Shown one piece after another: positions 36,040 to 45,662 of a stretch of DNA of 64,000 bases (position 1 is the first letter of the stretch; each line of letters starts with the position of its first letter). Source of the stretch: Planctomycetales bacterium (GTDB lineage Bacteria; Planctomycetota; Phycisphaerae; SM23-33); assembly GCA_030612725.1 (NCBI GenBank), contig JAUWNJ010000005.1, positions 1 to 64,000 on the forward strand. Reading direction: 5' to 3'. Under the pieces are notes generated by a model. It saw only the letters and a program-made list of their open reading frames with translations. It was not told the DNA's origin and did not search any database. Made by a program: the position numbers and the translations under genes.

Positions 36040-36888
36040 TCAGCCGCATTGGTCACGTATGCCCCACTCGGCTGCAAAATTCGTAGCCTCGATTCCACTG
36101 TCAGCCAGTTGCCTTGGCATGTCCAGTTGCAGCAGGGCCTGAAGGGTTTCAGGCCACAAACGATACCATGTATCGCGAATGCTCGGATCGTCCTCGCTGA
36201 TGTGTACGGCTATCTCGGTTACACCATCCGGTAATCGCGACAGCGTCCTTTTCAGCAACGTGGCGGGGTCTTTCAGATCCAGCAGTGAGATACCGAAAAA
36301 AGCTTGCGGAACGCCTAACCCATACCGGCGGAATTTCCGTGCCGCTGTCGCTACGAAAGGCAACATCAGCATCTTCTTGGCAGTCGGCTTCAACATCGCT
36401 GGTGCGAAGGCCAGCGGCTCTCTCGAAACGCGGACCGCACCTGCTCCAACCCTTTGCGCGACCTGCACGACCGCCTCGGAAATTACCGGCAGGTGGTGCA
36501 TGTGCCAATGACTATCTATATGTCCGACCGTCAGACCGGCATCCAGAAGCACGTCGGCCTGGGCCTGCATCTCTTGTCGAAGTCGCTCCACACTGACCCT
36601 TTTCCTGATAACGGCCCACGCTAGTCGATACATTCCGGCAAAAATGCCGTTGTCGGTGAGGATCGCTTCCAGTCCGACTTTTCCCGTCAGCGGTCGTCCT
36701 TCCACGAAATCCAGGTGCAACCCGCAGGCCAGACCGCTGCGCCTCAGATTCTGTAAGTCCTCGTTCGAGCAGGCGTTTGCAACAACCGTGGTCGATGTAA
36801 CTGCGCCGGCGTCCCAGGCGGTCAGAATCCCCCGCGTTACCGGAGGAATCATACCATAGTCGTCCGCATTAATGATGACCTTCTTCAT
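36040..36888 (-). CDS. ChbG/HpnK (YdjC)-family carbohydrate deacetylase
   Basis: A 282-residue protein of the YdjC/ChbG family. MKKVIINADDYGMIPPVTRGIL gives the conserved Asp-Asp metal and catalytic site, CGLHLDFVEGRPL the first zinc histidine, and VGHIDSHWHMHHLPVISEAVV the HxxxH region. HpnK-type members deacetylate a hopanoid-linked sugar and ChbG deacetylates chitooligosaccharides, so here deacetylation of an EPS intermediate is likely but unproven. The ATG overlaps the TGA of the GT2 gene (ATGA at 36885-36888), so the two are coupled. Confidence 0.9.
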   Translation of the reverse strand: MKKVIINADDYGMIPPVTRGILTAWDAGAVTSTTVVANACSNEDLQNLRRSGLACGLHLDFVEGRPLTGKVGLEAILTDNGIFAGMYRLAWAVIRKRVSVERLRQEMQAQADVLLDAGLTVGHIDSHWHMHHLPVISEAVVQVAQRVGAGAVRVSREPLAFAPAMLKPTAKKMLMLPFVATAARKFRRYGLGVPQAFFGISLLDLKDPATLLKRTLSRLPDGVTEIAVHISEDDPSIRDTWYRLWPETLQALLQLDMPRQLADSGIEATNFAAEWGIRDQCG

Positions 36889-37919
36889 GCGGACTCGCCT
36901 TCGGACGAACCCGCTATGTCTCCCCGGGACTCGGGTATTTCCTCAATCTCGAACCCAGGCGCCGAATTATATGTGTTCGCCCCAGCCTGACCAATCACCT
37001 CGCTCACGACGAATTCCGGACGACGTTTCGTTTCAAGGACAATCTTGGCCAGGTACTCCGCCTGAATCGCGAAAACAATGAGTATCATGCCCTGCGTCAA
37101 TACGATTAACGCTATAAGTGACATCCATCCTCGGATTAGCATGCCTCCGGCGAGCCAGGCTATGGTCGAGTACGCGAGGTACGCAACGCTTACCAGCATG
37201 AACAGTGCCCCGAGAACCAGCGAAGCACGGAGCGGCACTACCGAGAAACTGGTCAAGGCTGTGATCCCCAGCCCCAAACTTTTGAAGAAACCATATTTCG
37301 GCTCGCCCGATGCTCTCGGTCTGAGCGTATAGGTTACCTTTGTGCTGGAGAATCCCAGCCAGGGTATCAGACCTCGGATAAACCGGCACCTTTCAGGAAG
37401 TTCGTTCAGCGCGTTTACGACTTTTCGCGATACCAGGCGAAAATCCGCTCCGCCGGGAAGAATATCTGTCTGCGACAACAGGTTGAAGATTCTGTAAAAG
37501 GCGCGACTGCAAAGACTCTTGAATAAACCGGCCTGACTGGAATCCCGAATGGCATACACCACATCATACCCTTCCTGCCAGCGAGTGATCATCTCTTCGA
37601 CGATTGCTACCGGGTGTTGCATGTCGCTGTCCATCGCCACGATAGCGGCGCCGCGGGCGTACCTGTATCCAGCGGAAATAGCCGCCTGATGACCGAAGTT
37701 GCGAGAGAAGAAAATGGCCCGGACGTGATCGCTCTTTTCGGCAAGGCTCCTGATCACCTGTACCGAGCCGTCCGTGCTGCCATCATCAACAAACAGCACT
37801 TCAAGATCAAATCGGTCGGCCATCTTCTCGCTATGAAACGTCTCGATCTCCCTCAGGATATTCTCGACGTTATCCCGCTCGTTGTACACCGGCAACACAA
37901 AGGACAGAATCGGTAGCAT
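36885..37919 (-). CDS. GT2 glycosyltransferase, dolichyl-phosphate-sugar-synthase type
   Basis: A 344-residue family 2 glycosyltransferase. LSFVLPVYNERDNVENIL starts the nucleotide-sugar fold, VLFVDDGSTDGS is the first Asp motif and VAMDSDMQHPV the DXD-type metal site. Two C-terminal membrane helices (VVPLRASLVLGALFMLVSVAYLAYS and WMSLIALIVLTQGMILIVFAI) are typical of GtrB/DPM1-like enzymes that load a sugar onto undecaprenyl phosphate. The ATG at 37919 follows an AAAGGA site; an in-frame TTG at 37937 is less likely. It sits directly after the GT4 remnant and before the deacetylase gene it overlaps. Confidence 0.93.
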   Translation of the reverse strand: MLPILSFVLPVYNERDNVENILREIETFHSEKMADRFDLEVLFVDDGSTDGSVQVIRSLAEKSDHVRAIFFSRNFGHQAAISAGYRYARGAAIVAMDSDMQHPVAIVEEMITRWQEGYDVVYAIRDSSQAGLFKSLCSRAFYRIFNLLSQTDILPGGADFRLVSRKVVNALNELPERCRFIRGLIPWLGFSSTKVTYTLRPRASGEPKYGFFKSLGLGITALTSFSVVPLRASLVLGALFMLVSVAYLAYSTIAWLAGGMLIRGWMSLIALIVLTQGMILIVFAIQAEYLAKIVLETKRRPEFVVSEVIGQAGANTYNSAPGFEIEEIPESRGDIAGSSEGESA

Positions 37920-37923
37920 CCGC

Positions 37924-38211
37924 CTATATCCTTTCAAGACAAGACATTGTGATTACTGACCCGAACACCGACAACACTTCGTATGCCACAGAATCCCAGG
38001 ACTTCTCTGCGACTGAATTACTGACTGCTTCACGCGACCAAGGCTTGGACAAAGCCCCTTTCAATGTTTCGGCTAAAACGGCTGGGTTCTGAACCGGTGT
38101 CAGTTTAACATTTTCGCCGGGTCTGATCAATTCCGGTATCCCGCCGACGGACGTGGCTACGACGGGTGTTCCGCAGGACAGCGATTTATGTGAGAGTCTT
38201 CTGCAATACAC
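37924..38211 (-). pseudogene. C-terminal remnant of a GT4 glycosyltransferase
   Basis: About 85 recognisable residues: SLSCGTPVVATSVGGIPELI followed by RPGENVKLTPVQNPAVLAETLKG. This is the donor-binding end of a GT-B fold (family 4) enzyme, which is normally about 370-400 residues. Everything before the last strand-helix motif is missing, and the frame begins beside the stop codon of the double GT4 gene. The remnant was probably left by a deletion or recombination within a tandem glycosyltransferase array. It is unlikely to be active. Confidence 0.75.
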
Positions 38212-40495
38212 CGCGATAAACCTCTAGGATCCGTTCGACCATAACCTCCAGGCTATAACTTTCCCGGACACGTACTCGAGCCGCATCGCCCATTCGTTGA
38301 CGAAGTTGACTATCTTTTTCAAGACGAACGATCCAATCAGCCAGCACCTCAATGTCGCCTGGTTCAATCAAAAAACCCTCGACGCCGTCGGTAATCACTT
38401 CCGGGATAGCGCCTACCTTTGTGCTTATAATCGGCAATCCGCAGGCCATTGCTTCAAGGATCGCCATCGGCAGCATCTCGACATAACTGGGCAGAACCAT
38501 GCAGTCGGCTGATTCGAGCGCCCTGTCCTTCGCTTTTCCTGAGACCACGCCGATTAAACGAACCTGTGATTGACAACCCGTCTCGGCGATAATCTTCTCA
38601 AGTAGTTCCTTCTGTCCCGGCTCGGTCTCTTTGCCTGCCAGATGGATTTGCCCCTCAAAGCCTTTGCGCGACGCAATTGCTGCAGCCCGAACGAGGTCAT
38701 GGACCCCTTTTTGCTCACCGAGATTGCCCAGGAACAGGAATATTGGCTTTCTACCCTGATTATCAACTTTACCGGTGGTTATTGGCACACCGTTCGGAAC
38801 AACACGCCAATTGGCCCGCTGTGCAATTGCCCGCAAGCGGCCAACCCAGTCTTTACCGAGGACAATCACCGCCGAGGCATGCGTAAGTGCTAATCGCATC
38901 AATACCTTGCCGATGCGAGCCTGCTGCGAGGCAAACTCGTCGAATCCCCCTCCATGCACATGCCACACCACGCGCGAACCGAGCAGTCGGGAAATTATCG
39001 CGTGCAGGCAGTCACGCCAGAAAGTAAAACCGCTGCACGTATGGATATGAACAATCTGCGCCCGCTGCCGGAGAATGGCCGCTGCCAGCCGGTGGAGCAG
39101 TCGTATTTGGGCAACGATTCCTGACAGGACGGAACGCCCTTCGGGAGTCGTCTTGCCGTTATCCAGAACGGTCAGCCGGCATCGGCTTGCCAATGTGCTG
39201 CCGCGAAGATTAGCAACAACCGTAGCCATCCCCCCCGTAAGCGGCGGCAGCGGGCCAAGCATTACCACGCGAGGCTTTGTGGACTTGTAGATGTCTTCCA
39301 GGGAAGGGCTGTGCGATGCAGTGGGCAACGCTTCTCTCCGGTAAAGGTTTAGGTAGCACGACACCATTCGTTTGACGCCATATTGGCTCGCAACGTTCTG
39401 CATAGCCTTGTCACCCAATTGCCTGCCAAGAAAGTCCTTCACCAGAAGACACCTCATCGCCTCCGATAATTCAGCGGGCAATGCAGATGCCACAAGAAGA
39501 CCGGATAACTGGTTTTGCACTACATTCGGGATACCTCCGACTCGCGTAGCAATGACAGGCAACCCGGCGCTCATGGCTTCCAGCAGCACCATGGGCAGGC
39601 CTTCCTTCCGGCTCGAAAGAACGAATGCGTCGGCGGCTGAATACAACGTCTGCGTATCACCTCTGTATCCCAAAAACAGCACTCTGTCCGACAAGTCCAA
39701 CCGGTGTAGCCGACTGGAGAGAGACTCCCAGTATGTCTTGTTCGGTTTTGCACCAGCCACAAGAACAATAAATGAGCGGCAATCGCCTTTCCTGCAAAGT
39801 AATGACGTAGCCTCCAGAAGGTCTTCGTAGCCCTTTTCTGGATTGAGATTGCCGACGGCCAGAAATACGAACACATCTTCCCGCAGACCTAACTCGGCTC
39901 GCAGGGCTTTCCTCAAATGAGGCAAGCGCGGCATCGGAGGCACGCCATTGTGAATAATCTCCACGTTCCCCGTCCATCGCAGGATTTGTGAGTACTCGTC
40001 AGCCGCCTGATCCGACACGGCCGTTACTGCCCGCACATCCCGCATGGCCAATTGTTCAAGCCGTCGCGGGCGACTTTCTTCCTGAAACAGTAGGCCATGG
40101 CATGAAAAGACCACCGGGCGTTTGCCGCTCACGCGATTTGCGAGAAATACGTAAGGCAGGCTTGATCTGTCATGCACATTGATAACATCCGGTCTGAGCA
40201 CGCGAAACACCTTCGTCAGTCGCCACACAGTCGCCAGATCCCACCGCCGTCTGGAGTGCATTGCAATAACGCGCACGCCCTGTGCTTCAAGTTGCTCCCC
40301 AAACCTTCCCTTTTTCGTCAGGCATATTACAATCGGCTCAATTCCTCGCGACGCTAACTGGGTCGCCAGATGCGTCACAACGCGTTCCTTGCCCCCTACG
40401 CCCATACTGATAACAACAAAGACAACTCGGCGTATAACACGCTCCGACCCGCCTGTTCCCGTCCCCTGAACGAGATAAGCGATGTGCTCACTCAA
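38186..40495 (-). CDS. double-domain GT4 glycosyltransferase
   Basis: A 769-residue protein made of two complete GT-B (family 4) glycosyltransferases. Domain 1 runs from RRVVFVVISMGVGGKERVV to EGLPMVLLEAMSAGLPVIATRVGG; domain 2 from PRVVMLGPLPPLTGGMATVV to EMLPMAILEAMACGLPIISTKVGA (each with the ExxxxxxxE donor motif). In front of domain 1, HIAYLVQGTGTGGSERVI is a separate copy of the first strand-loop-helix of such enzymes, probably a scar of another gene. The start is taken as TTG at 40495 because it overlaps the TGA of the Wzy gene (TTGA) and has AAAGGGG upstream. Two consecutive sugar transfers are plausible; donors are unknown. Confidence 0.85.
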   Translation of the reverse strand: MSEHIAYLVQGTGTGGSERVIRRVVFVVISMGVGGKERVVTHLATQLASRGIEPIVICLTKKGRFGEQLEAQGVRVIAMHSRRRWDLATVWRLTKVFRVLRPDVINVHDRSSLPYVFLANRVSGKRPVVFSCHGLLFQEESRPRRLEQLAMRDVRAVTAVSDQAADEYSQILRWTGNVEIIHNGVPPMPRLPHLRKALRAELGLREDVFVFLAVGNLNPEKGYEDLLEATSLLCRKGDCRSFIVLVAGAKPNKTYWESLSSRLHRLDLSDRVLFLGYRGDTQTLYSAADAFVLSSRKEGLPMVLLEAMSAGLPVIATRVGGIPNVVQNQLSGLLVASALPAELSEAMRCLLVKDFLGRQLGDKAMQNVASQYGVKRMVSCYLNLYRREALPTASHSPSLEDIYKSTKPRVVMLGPLPPLTGGMATVVANLRGSTLASRCRLTVLDNGKTTPEGRSVLSGIVAQIRLLHRLAAAILRQRAQIVHIHTCSGFTFWRDCLHAIISRLLGSRVVWHVHGGGFDEFASQQARIGKVLMRLALTHASAVIVLGKDWVGRLRAIAQRANWRVVPNGVPITTGKVDNQGRKPIFLFLGNLGEQKGVHDLVRAAAIASRKGFEGQIHLAGKETEPGQKELLEKIIAETGCQSQVRLIGVVSGKAKDRALESADCMVLPSYVEMLPMAILEAMACGLPIISTKVGAIPEVITDGVEGFLIEPGDIEVLADWIVRLEKDSQLRQRMGDAARVRVRESYSLEVMVERILEVYRGVLQKTLT

Positions 40496-41823
40496 GGGTT
40501 TTCCCCTTTGGAATGGGAGGCGATGCCAGGCCTCTTTGCATTCCCGGACTTGGCGTTTTCCAAGGCCCTGGCCAGACAGACCGGCATCGCCAGAAACCAC
40601 CAAGGCCCTTCAACATACAGTGTGGTCATCGTCAATCCACAGGCCGTAAACACAATGAGACCGACGCCAATTCCGTAACTCGACCAGCCAAGGGCGTCCC
40701 GATCCGGTTTTGGAAGGTTCTTGCTTTCCTTATTTACCCGCCAGAGGATCCGCATCGCACCAAGGACCAGGAGCAGATACACCACTATGCCCTGCACGCC
40801 CAACTCGCCATAGCATCGAACAAATGTGCTGTGGGAATCCCTCACCTTATGGCCTCCGGCGTAGTCACCAATGGCCGACATGAAATTCCCCGCACCCACG
40901 CCAAACGGCCGATCGCTAAGCATTTCCACCGACGCCTTCCACATGTCAATGCGGCCTTCGATCGACCCTCCACGCTCGCCCTCTTTGACCGTTATCGTTT
41001 CTGCCCGCTCCCAGTATCCCGGATCGGTAAGGGCGTATCCTCCTATTGCAGCGACGATTAAGCCCACAATTATGATCTTGCGATACCTCTTGGGCGCAGC
41101 CAGCAGCGCCACAATCGCCCCGGCGGCCAAGCCGACCAGCGCGCCCCGGCTGCGGGTCAGGACTATCGTATTGACAGTCAGAACACCGGCGACAAGGCAA
41201 ACGGCTTTGCCTATCCGACCGCTCATAATAAACTGAACCGCGATAATCGGCAAACAAGCCACCAAGTATGCCGCAAGGAAGTTCGCTTCCCGGAAGTCCG
41301 GCCCGCCTATCCCATTCAATCGGCCCGTTGTGAACATGTGCGGGTTGGCCGTATAGGCCTGATATCCAATGAAGATCGAACCAACAATAATTGCCCAGAA
41401 GAATATCTTCATATCCCTGCCAGTTGTCACCACATGCGTCAAGAACATCAGGAATATGAAGATCTTAGTTATCTTGATCTCTGGAGGATCAAAAAGGCTC
41501 AATTCATGTCGAGGGAGTCCGACAAGTAAAGACAGCCACATTATCCCGACCATTGCCAACAGCAGCCATTCATGACCTGCCAGGACTTTTTTACCGTAAC
41601 GAAGTCGGCCATAATGAAATATGATGCCTATGCCCGTAAAGACGGCGATAAGGTAGTAATACCGAATTCCCCAATGGGCGATAGATTGTCCCCACCATTG
41701 ACCCCCCGGGCTGAAGTGATACAGCGCGACATATCCGATGATCCCTATCATCGGCCTCCACAGCGCGCCACCGCATGCAACGGCAAATACCAGCAGGAAT
41801 AGAATCGTCTTTATCGGCGGCAT
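40492..41823 (-). CDS. O-antigen ligase/polymerase family membrane protein (Wzy/WaaL-like)
   Basis: A 443-residue protein with about 11-12 membrane helices. The conserved Wzy_C-type periplasmic loop around DPGYWERAETITVKEGERGGSIEGRIDMWKASVEMLSDRPFGVGAGNF, followed by HSTFVRCYGELGVQGIVVYLLL, holds the Arg and His positions that mark this family. Members polymerise repeat units or ligate a glycan to a lipid or protein; exosortase A loci carry a related putative O-glycosylation ligase. Polymerisation of the EPS repeat is the simplest reading here. The C-terminal TGA overlaps the next gene's TTG start. The donor and acceptor cannot be deduced. Confidence 0.9.
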   Translation of the reverse strand: MPPIKTILFLLVFAVACGGALWRPMIGIIGYVALYHFSPGGQWWGQSIAHWGIRYYYLIAVFTGIGIIFHYGRLRYGKKVLAGHEWLLLAMVGIMWLSLLVGLPRHELSLFDPPEIKITKIFIFLMFLTHVVTTGRDMKIFFWAIIVGSIFIGYQAYTANPHMFTTGRLNGIGGPDFREANFLAAYLVACLPIIAVQFIMSGRIGKAVCLVAGVLTVNTIVLTRSRGALVGLAAGAIVALLAAPKRYRKIIIVGLIVAAIGGYALTDPGYWERAETITVKEGERGGSIEGRIDMWKASVEMLSDRPFGVGAGNFMSAIGDYAGGHKVRDSHSTFVRCYGELGVQGIVVYLLLVLGAMRILWRVNKESKNLPKPDRDALGWSSYGIGVGLIVFTACGLTMTTLYVEGPWWFLAMPVCLARALENAKSGNAKRPGIASHSKGENP

Positions 41824-41838
41824 TGTCTTTCGGCTACC

Positions 41839-43203
41839 TCACATCCTGCGGCGGACGTTTATCGCCTCCCTCAGGACTTCTTCGATTCTCTCAGCCATTC
41901 GCACGCGAGTGAAGGCCTCTCTTGTGCTCGGATCAGACTGCCGTTGCAGACTACATCGGTCAAATTCGCTCAATATCTCCGCAAGGGATTTTGCTACAGA
42001 TTCCGCACCCTCGGACGCACACCATAGCCGACAACCCCCGCGACGCATTATCTCAACGGCCTCTTGGCCTGCCTCAATCGCCAGGACTGCTTTTCCCGCC
42101 CCTATATATTCATAAACCTTGGCCGGTACGGGGGCCAGCGAAGCCTCGCCGCCCTGCCCGAATAAGACCGCCACATCAGCACCCTTCAAATAGGCTATCG
42201 CTTTGCGGTGCGTTGTCGGAGGCATGATCCGCACCAGTCCGTCCACTCCATACTCGCGGGCGAGATCCCCCAACGGCTGACCGTTGTACGTCGGAATACC
42301 CAGGAATATTACGATCAGCCGACCGGCCTCGGCGGGCGATTCCTTGCGAAAACACCGCAAACCTTCCAACAACGGAATCGGACTCCTCGGCCCGTACAGC
42401 GTCCCGGCGTGCAGAAGCACACAACGGCCGCTGTCCAGACTGACCGGCGAGACCGAATCAATCTGCTCAGGGTCGAATCCGTTGAGAATCGTTGTAATAT
42501 CTTGTGCTTTGGCGGGATAGCGCGACACAAGGTGTTTCCGGATACCGTCCCACGCGCAGGTAATTCGACTCGCTTGGCGAATCACAAGATGTTCCAGCAC
42601 ATCATCGGCTTTCCTGTGCAGCCGATACGGAATCTCCCGCCATTGGCTGCCGCACCACGGATCACGGAAATCCGCCACCCAGGGCACTCGCAGCAGCCGC
42701 GACAGCACGCCCGCCGCCAAGTGGCTCGTCCACATCGGGGCTGAACTGTAGATGACATCAGGCCTATGGCGCCCGGCCTCACGCAATCCCGCCAACACCG
42801 CAGGGACAAGCCAGCCGATTGTTCTATCAGGAACGTGCAGCCACCAACTCAACCAATCGATCATCCGACGGAAAAGGCTGGGGCGATGCCCGGACGACCG
42901 GCCTGCCTCGGCAGCGACGCCTGTCTGTTCGGATGAATCTTCTTTCCGACGACGCCTTAAAATCCCCGTTACTATTCCAAGCATATCCGGAGACACCGTT
43001 CGTATCACACGCACTTCTTCAGGAACCCCATCCAGAAGCCCATCATCCAGCGTAGCACCCGCCCCCGGCCTGGCCGTTATCACAGTAACCCCCCAACCAC
43101 GCTCAGCCAGATGCTTACACAGCGCCACTGTCCGATGAACGCCCACGGCAGGCAACGGAGGAAACACGTCAGCCAGTATTACACAGTTTCTACCGCTCAT
43201 CAT
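41839..43203 (-). CDS. GT4 glycosyltransferase
   Basis: A 454-residue GT-B glycosyltransferase. CVILADVFPPLPAVGVHRTVALCKHLAERGWGVTVITARPG is the acceptor-domain start with the characteristic glycine/histidine loop, and the donor domain contains RIMPPTTHRKAIAYLKGADVAVLFGQGGEASLAPVPAKVYEYIGAGKAVLAI. A 25-40-residue insert rich in Arg and Gly lies around residues 80-110. It would transfer a sugar to a lipid-linked intermediate in the cytoplasm. Start is either of two adjacent in-frame ATGs (43203 or 43200). It lies 16 bases before the Wzy gene. Confidence 0.9.
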   Translation of the reverse strand: MMSGRNCVILADVFPPLPAVGVHRTVALCKHLAERGWGVTVITARPGAGATLDDGLLDGVPEEVRVIRTVSPDMLGIVTGILRRRRKEDSSEQTGVAAEAGRSSGHRPSLFRRMIDWLSWWLHVPDRTIGWLVPAVLAGLREAGRHRPDVIYSSAPMWTSHLAAGVLSRLLRVPWVADFRDPWCGSQWREIPYRLHRKADDVLEHLVIRQASRITCAWDGIRKHLVSRYPAKAQDITTILNGFDPEQIDSVSPVSLDSGRCVLLHAGTLYGPRSPIPLLEGLRCFRKESPAEAGRLIVIFLGIPTYNGQPLGDLAREYGVDGLVRIMPPTTHRKAIAYLKGADVAVLFGQGGEASLAPVPAKVYEYIGAGKAVLAIEAGQEAVEIMRRGGCRLWCASEGAESVAKSLAEILSEFDRCSLQRQSDPSTREAFTRVRMAERIEEVLREAINVRRRM

Positions 43204-43336
43204 TTAATCTCGTCCACATAGTCCTCGACTTCGTCCGCATTGTTGACAGCACTGCTTCCTCCCGACACCTTAGCCAATGGGACAACTAGATTATCGACCT
43301 CCACAAGTTACTCTTGTCGAAACACCAACAATAGGA

Positions 43337-43975
43337 CTATGTTGCCTGCTCCAACTCCATTACGAAGAAGTAGCAATACAGACTGGGCGCGGGCCGAAAC
43401 TCGCGCCTGATCCTCAAACCTGTCTTCCGGATGTGTCGACGAACTCTCCATTTTGCATAACCTTTCTTACCCAGTTCCCAATAGTGCTCGCCACCGAAAT
43501 CATGTCTTTTCCAGTAGGGAAACCCTACGGACAGTCCAAGGGGTCGGATCTTGGGAAGGTTCAACAACAGTGATATTCCAACCAGAGGCGCCGGCAGCGT
43601 AATGATGACGTACCTTCTGGTAACACGGGCCAATTCGGACAACGCTCTTCCGAAATCAGCGAATGGAATGTGCTCAAGAACCTCGGCTGCGAGTACACAA
43701 TCAAACGTCCCCCTATCGAAAGGGAGATTTCGCACGTCACCTAAAGCATCCGGCCCAAGCTCCGGATCAATGTCAAGAGTGACGGTTTCGTATCCCCACT
43801 TCCCTAGGAGCCAGGTCGTGTGCCCCGAGCCTGGCCCGATTTCAAGAATTCTCCCGCCATTCGGACAGCACTCAGCCACCGTGCTGGCCTGATACCAGTG
43901 TGTTAGGACCCTGATAAGGTTCAGGTAGCTTCTATTTCTGTAATGATTTGGTTTAACTTGTAGTCCTGCTTGCAT
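43337..43975 (-). CDS. class I SAM-dependent methyltransferase
   Basis: A 212-residue Rossmann-type methyltransferase. Motif I is GGRILEIGPGSGHTTWLLGKWG (SAM binding, about 47-68), motif II/III spans VTLDIDPEL and LGDVRNLPFDRGTFDCVLAAEVLEHI, and GRALSELARVTRRYVIITLPAPL is motif IV. It probably methylates a sugar in the EPS or an intermediate, as such genes often sit in EPS loci; a small-molecule substrate elsewhere cannot be excluded. The ATG has GAGG 5 bases upstream. The last residues are rich in Arg and Tyr and the C-terminus is short. Confidence 0.88.
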   Translation of the reverse strand: MQAGLQVKPNHYRNRSYLNLIRVLTHWYQASTVAECCPNGGRILEIGPGSGHTTWLLGKWGYETVTLDIDPELGPDALGDVRNLPFDRGTFDCVLAAEVLEHIPFADFGRALSELARVTRRYVIITLPAPLVGISLLLNLPKIRPLGLSVGFPYWKRHDFGGEHYWELGKKGYAKWRVRRHIRKTGLRIRREFRPAPSLYCYFFVMELEQAT

Positions 43976-44129
43976 TGCATCCTCAAAAGAAACCCCTCGC
44001 GAGCTCTTCGTGGGAACCGGAACAATTCCAAGACATCTCCAATTGTGTCTCTATTTCGGACACGAGCACCTCTGATATCTCAATTAAAGTAGTCACATTC
44101 TATTCCTACTGCCCCCCATGCTGGTTCGC

Positions 44130-45662
44130 CTATCTACGACGCGCGGCAAAGCGCGATTTGACACCCTGAACCACTGTTTGACGCTCCTCGCGCGTCAGAC
44201 AAAGGGCTGCACCGATAATAACCGCAGCAAGCGCGCACAGGCCGATGCGGGAAAAGATACCTGCCCAGCCGGGTATCTGGACTAAGGCGCATATTCCCAC
44301 ACATGCAGCCGCCATGGCTGTCAGGGCTACGGCGGGCGGCAGGAGCGTCTCCCGTGCAAACCGCAATAACGAAACTTTCGTAAGGCGGCAGGCATAAATG
44401 GTAACAACACCGTGTCCAACCAGGACAATAACAGCCATCGCTACAGTTACAGCCATAACGCCGAGGTATTTGGCGCACAGATAAGCGGCAACAGCGCACG
44501 CCCCGCCCTGAATGGTGCTTATTAATGCCATGACGCGTACCCGGCGCTTAGCGACAAGAACCTGACGCGGCCCTATTAAGCCAGCCAGAAGCACCCGACC
44601 AATGGACAGGACGCCAAGAATCGCGGCACATGAGACGAACTCTTCCCCTGAGACGTAAGAAGGTCCCATCCACTGGGCGATGAACTCCTTACCCAAAAAC
44701 AGAAAACCTACGAAAAAAGTGCCCGACAGCATAAGTCCGACGCGACTGGCGCGGAGCAGGACGGACTGTACCCGCCAATCGTCGGAAGTGGCGTCTCCGG
44801 CAATCGCGACAGGCGCCAAGACAAAAGAAAATCCCTGCACCGCCATCTCTGCATACATAATCAGGCTCAGCGCGATGCCGTAATACGTCGCCGCTGTAAA
44901 TCCATAAATCTTGCCGACGATTAACAAATCAATATTAATCAGCAGCATGCCGCCTACCCGCGCCACCCACATCCAAACCCCGTAGCTAAATAGCATCTTG
45001 CACGCGGCTCGTTTGACATGCCAGGGACGGACCCGAAGTTCTTTCAAGAGAATGTTGGCCGCCAAGGCCCGTGCGATGTGACCGAGTAGGCTCGTCCCCA
45101 GCGTAACCATCGCAATTCCCAACAGCCCCATGCCGGACGCCAAGGCCCAGACGAGAGCGCCGGCGCTGATAAGCCGGGTTACGATAGAAATTGCGCTGAG
45201 AACATGAAAACTCTCGCACGCCACGATGACGGCGTTGTAGATGGCGAGCGGCAATCCAACCGAAACGCTTACGCCAATGGCGAAGAAAGCAAGTTGGGCC
45301 TTCCACACAGGCAACCCCTCGATGGGGATCCAGTAAGGAATCAACCAGGCCGCAATCGCACTTGCAACGATTGCCAACATGCTGCCCACAACCAGGATGG
45401 CAGTGGCCGTGGAGACGATCTCGTTGAGTTCGTTGAACTTTCCCTGTGCCCGGTAACGAGTTACATACTGAAGGACCGCCTGGTAGATGCCCAGGTCCAG
45501 GAGGCCGTAGTAGCCCGTGATTACTACAATCATAGTCCAGATTCCATACCGGACATTGCCAAGCGTATGCACCAGGTACGGAGAAAGAAAGAAACCGATG
45601 ACTATGAAAACCACGTAGCCGATCCAGTTTGACATAACATTTCGGACGATTCTACCGAGCAC
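44130..45662 (-). CDS. polysaccharide flippase, Wzx/MOP type
   Basis: A 510-residue protein with 13-14 membrane helices and the N-terminus of the MOP exporter family (MLGRIVRNVMSNWIGYVVFIVIGFFLSPYLVHTLGNVRYGIWTMIVVITGYYGLLDLGIYQAVLQYV). It would flip the polyprenyl-linked repeat unit to the outer leaflet before Wzy-dependent polymerisation. The GTG start has AAGGA upstream and overlaps the stop of the Alg13-like gene by 11 bases, so it is coupled to it. No charge-relay residue stands out. Confidence 0.93.
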   Translation of the reverse strand: MLGRIVRNVMSNWIGYVVFIVIGFFLSPYLVHTLGNVRYGIWTMIVVITGYYGLLDLGIYQAVLQYVTRYRAQGKFNELNEIVSTATAILVVGSMLAIVASAIAAWLIPYWIPIEGLPVWKAQLAFFAIGVSVSVGLPLAIYNAVIVACESFHVLSAISIVTRLISAGALVWALASGMGLLGIAMVTLGTSLLGHIARALAANILLKELRVRPWHVKRAACKMLFSYGVWMWVARVGGMLLINIDLLIVGKIYGFTAATYYGIALSLIMYAEMAVQGFSFVLAPVAIAGDATSDDWRVQSVLLRASRVGLMLSGTFFVGFLFLGKEFIAQWMGPSYVSGEEFVSCAAILGVLSIGRVLLAGLIGPRQVLVAKRRVRVMALISTIQGGACAVAAYLCAKYLGVMAVTVAMAVIVLVGHGVVTIYACRLTKVSLLRFARETLLPPAVALTAMAAACVGICALVQIPGWAGIFSRIGLCALAAVIIGAALCLTREERQTVVQGVKSRFAARRR

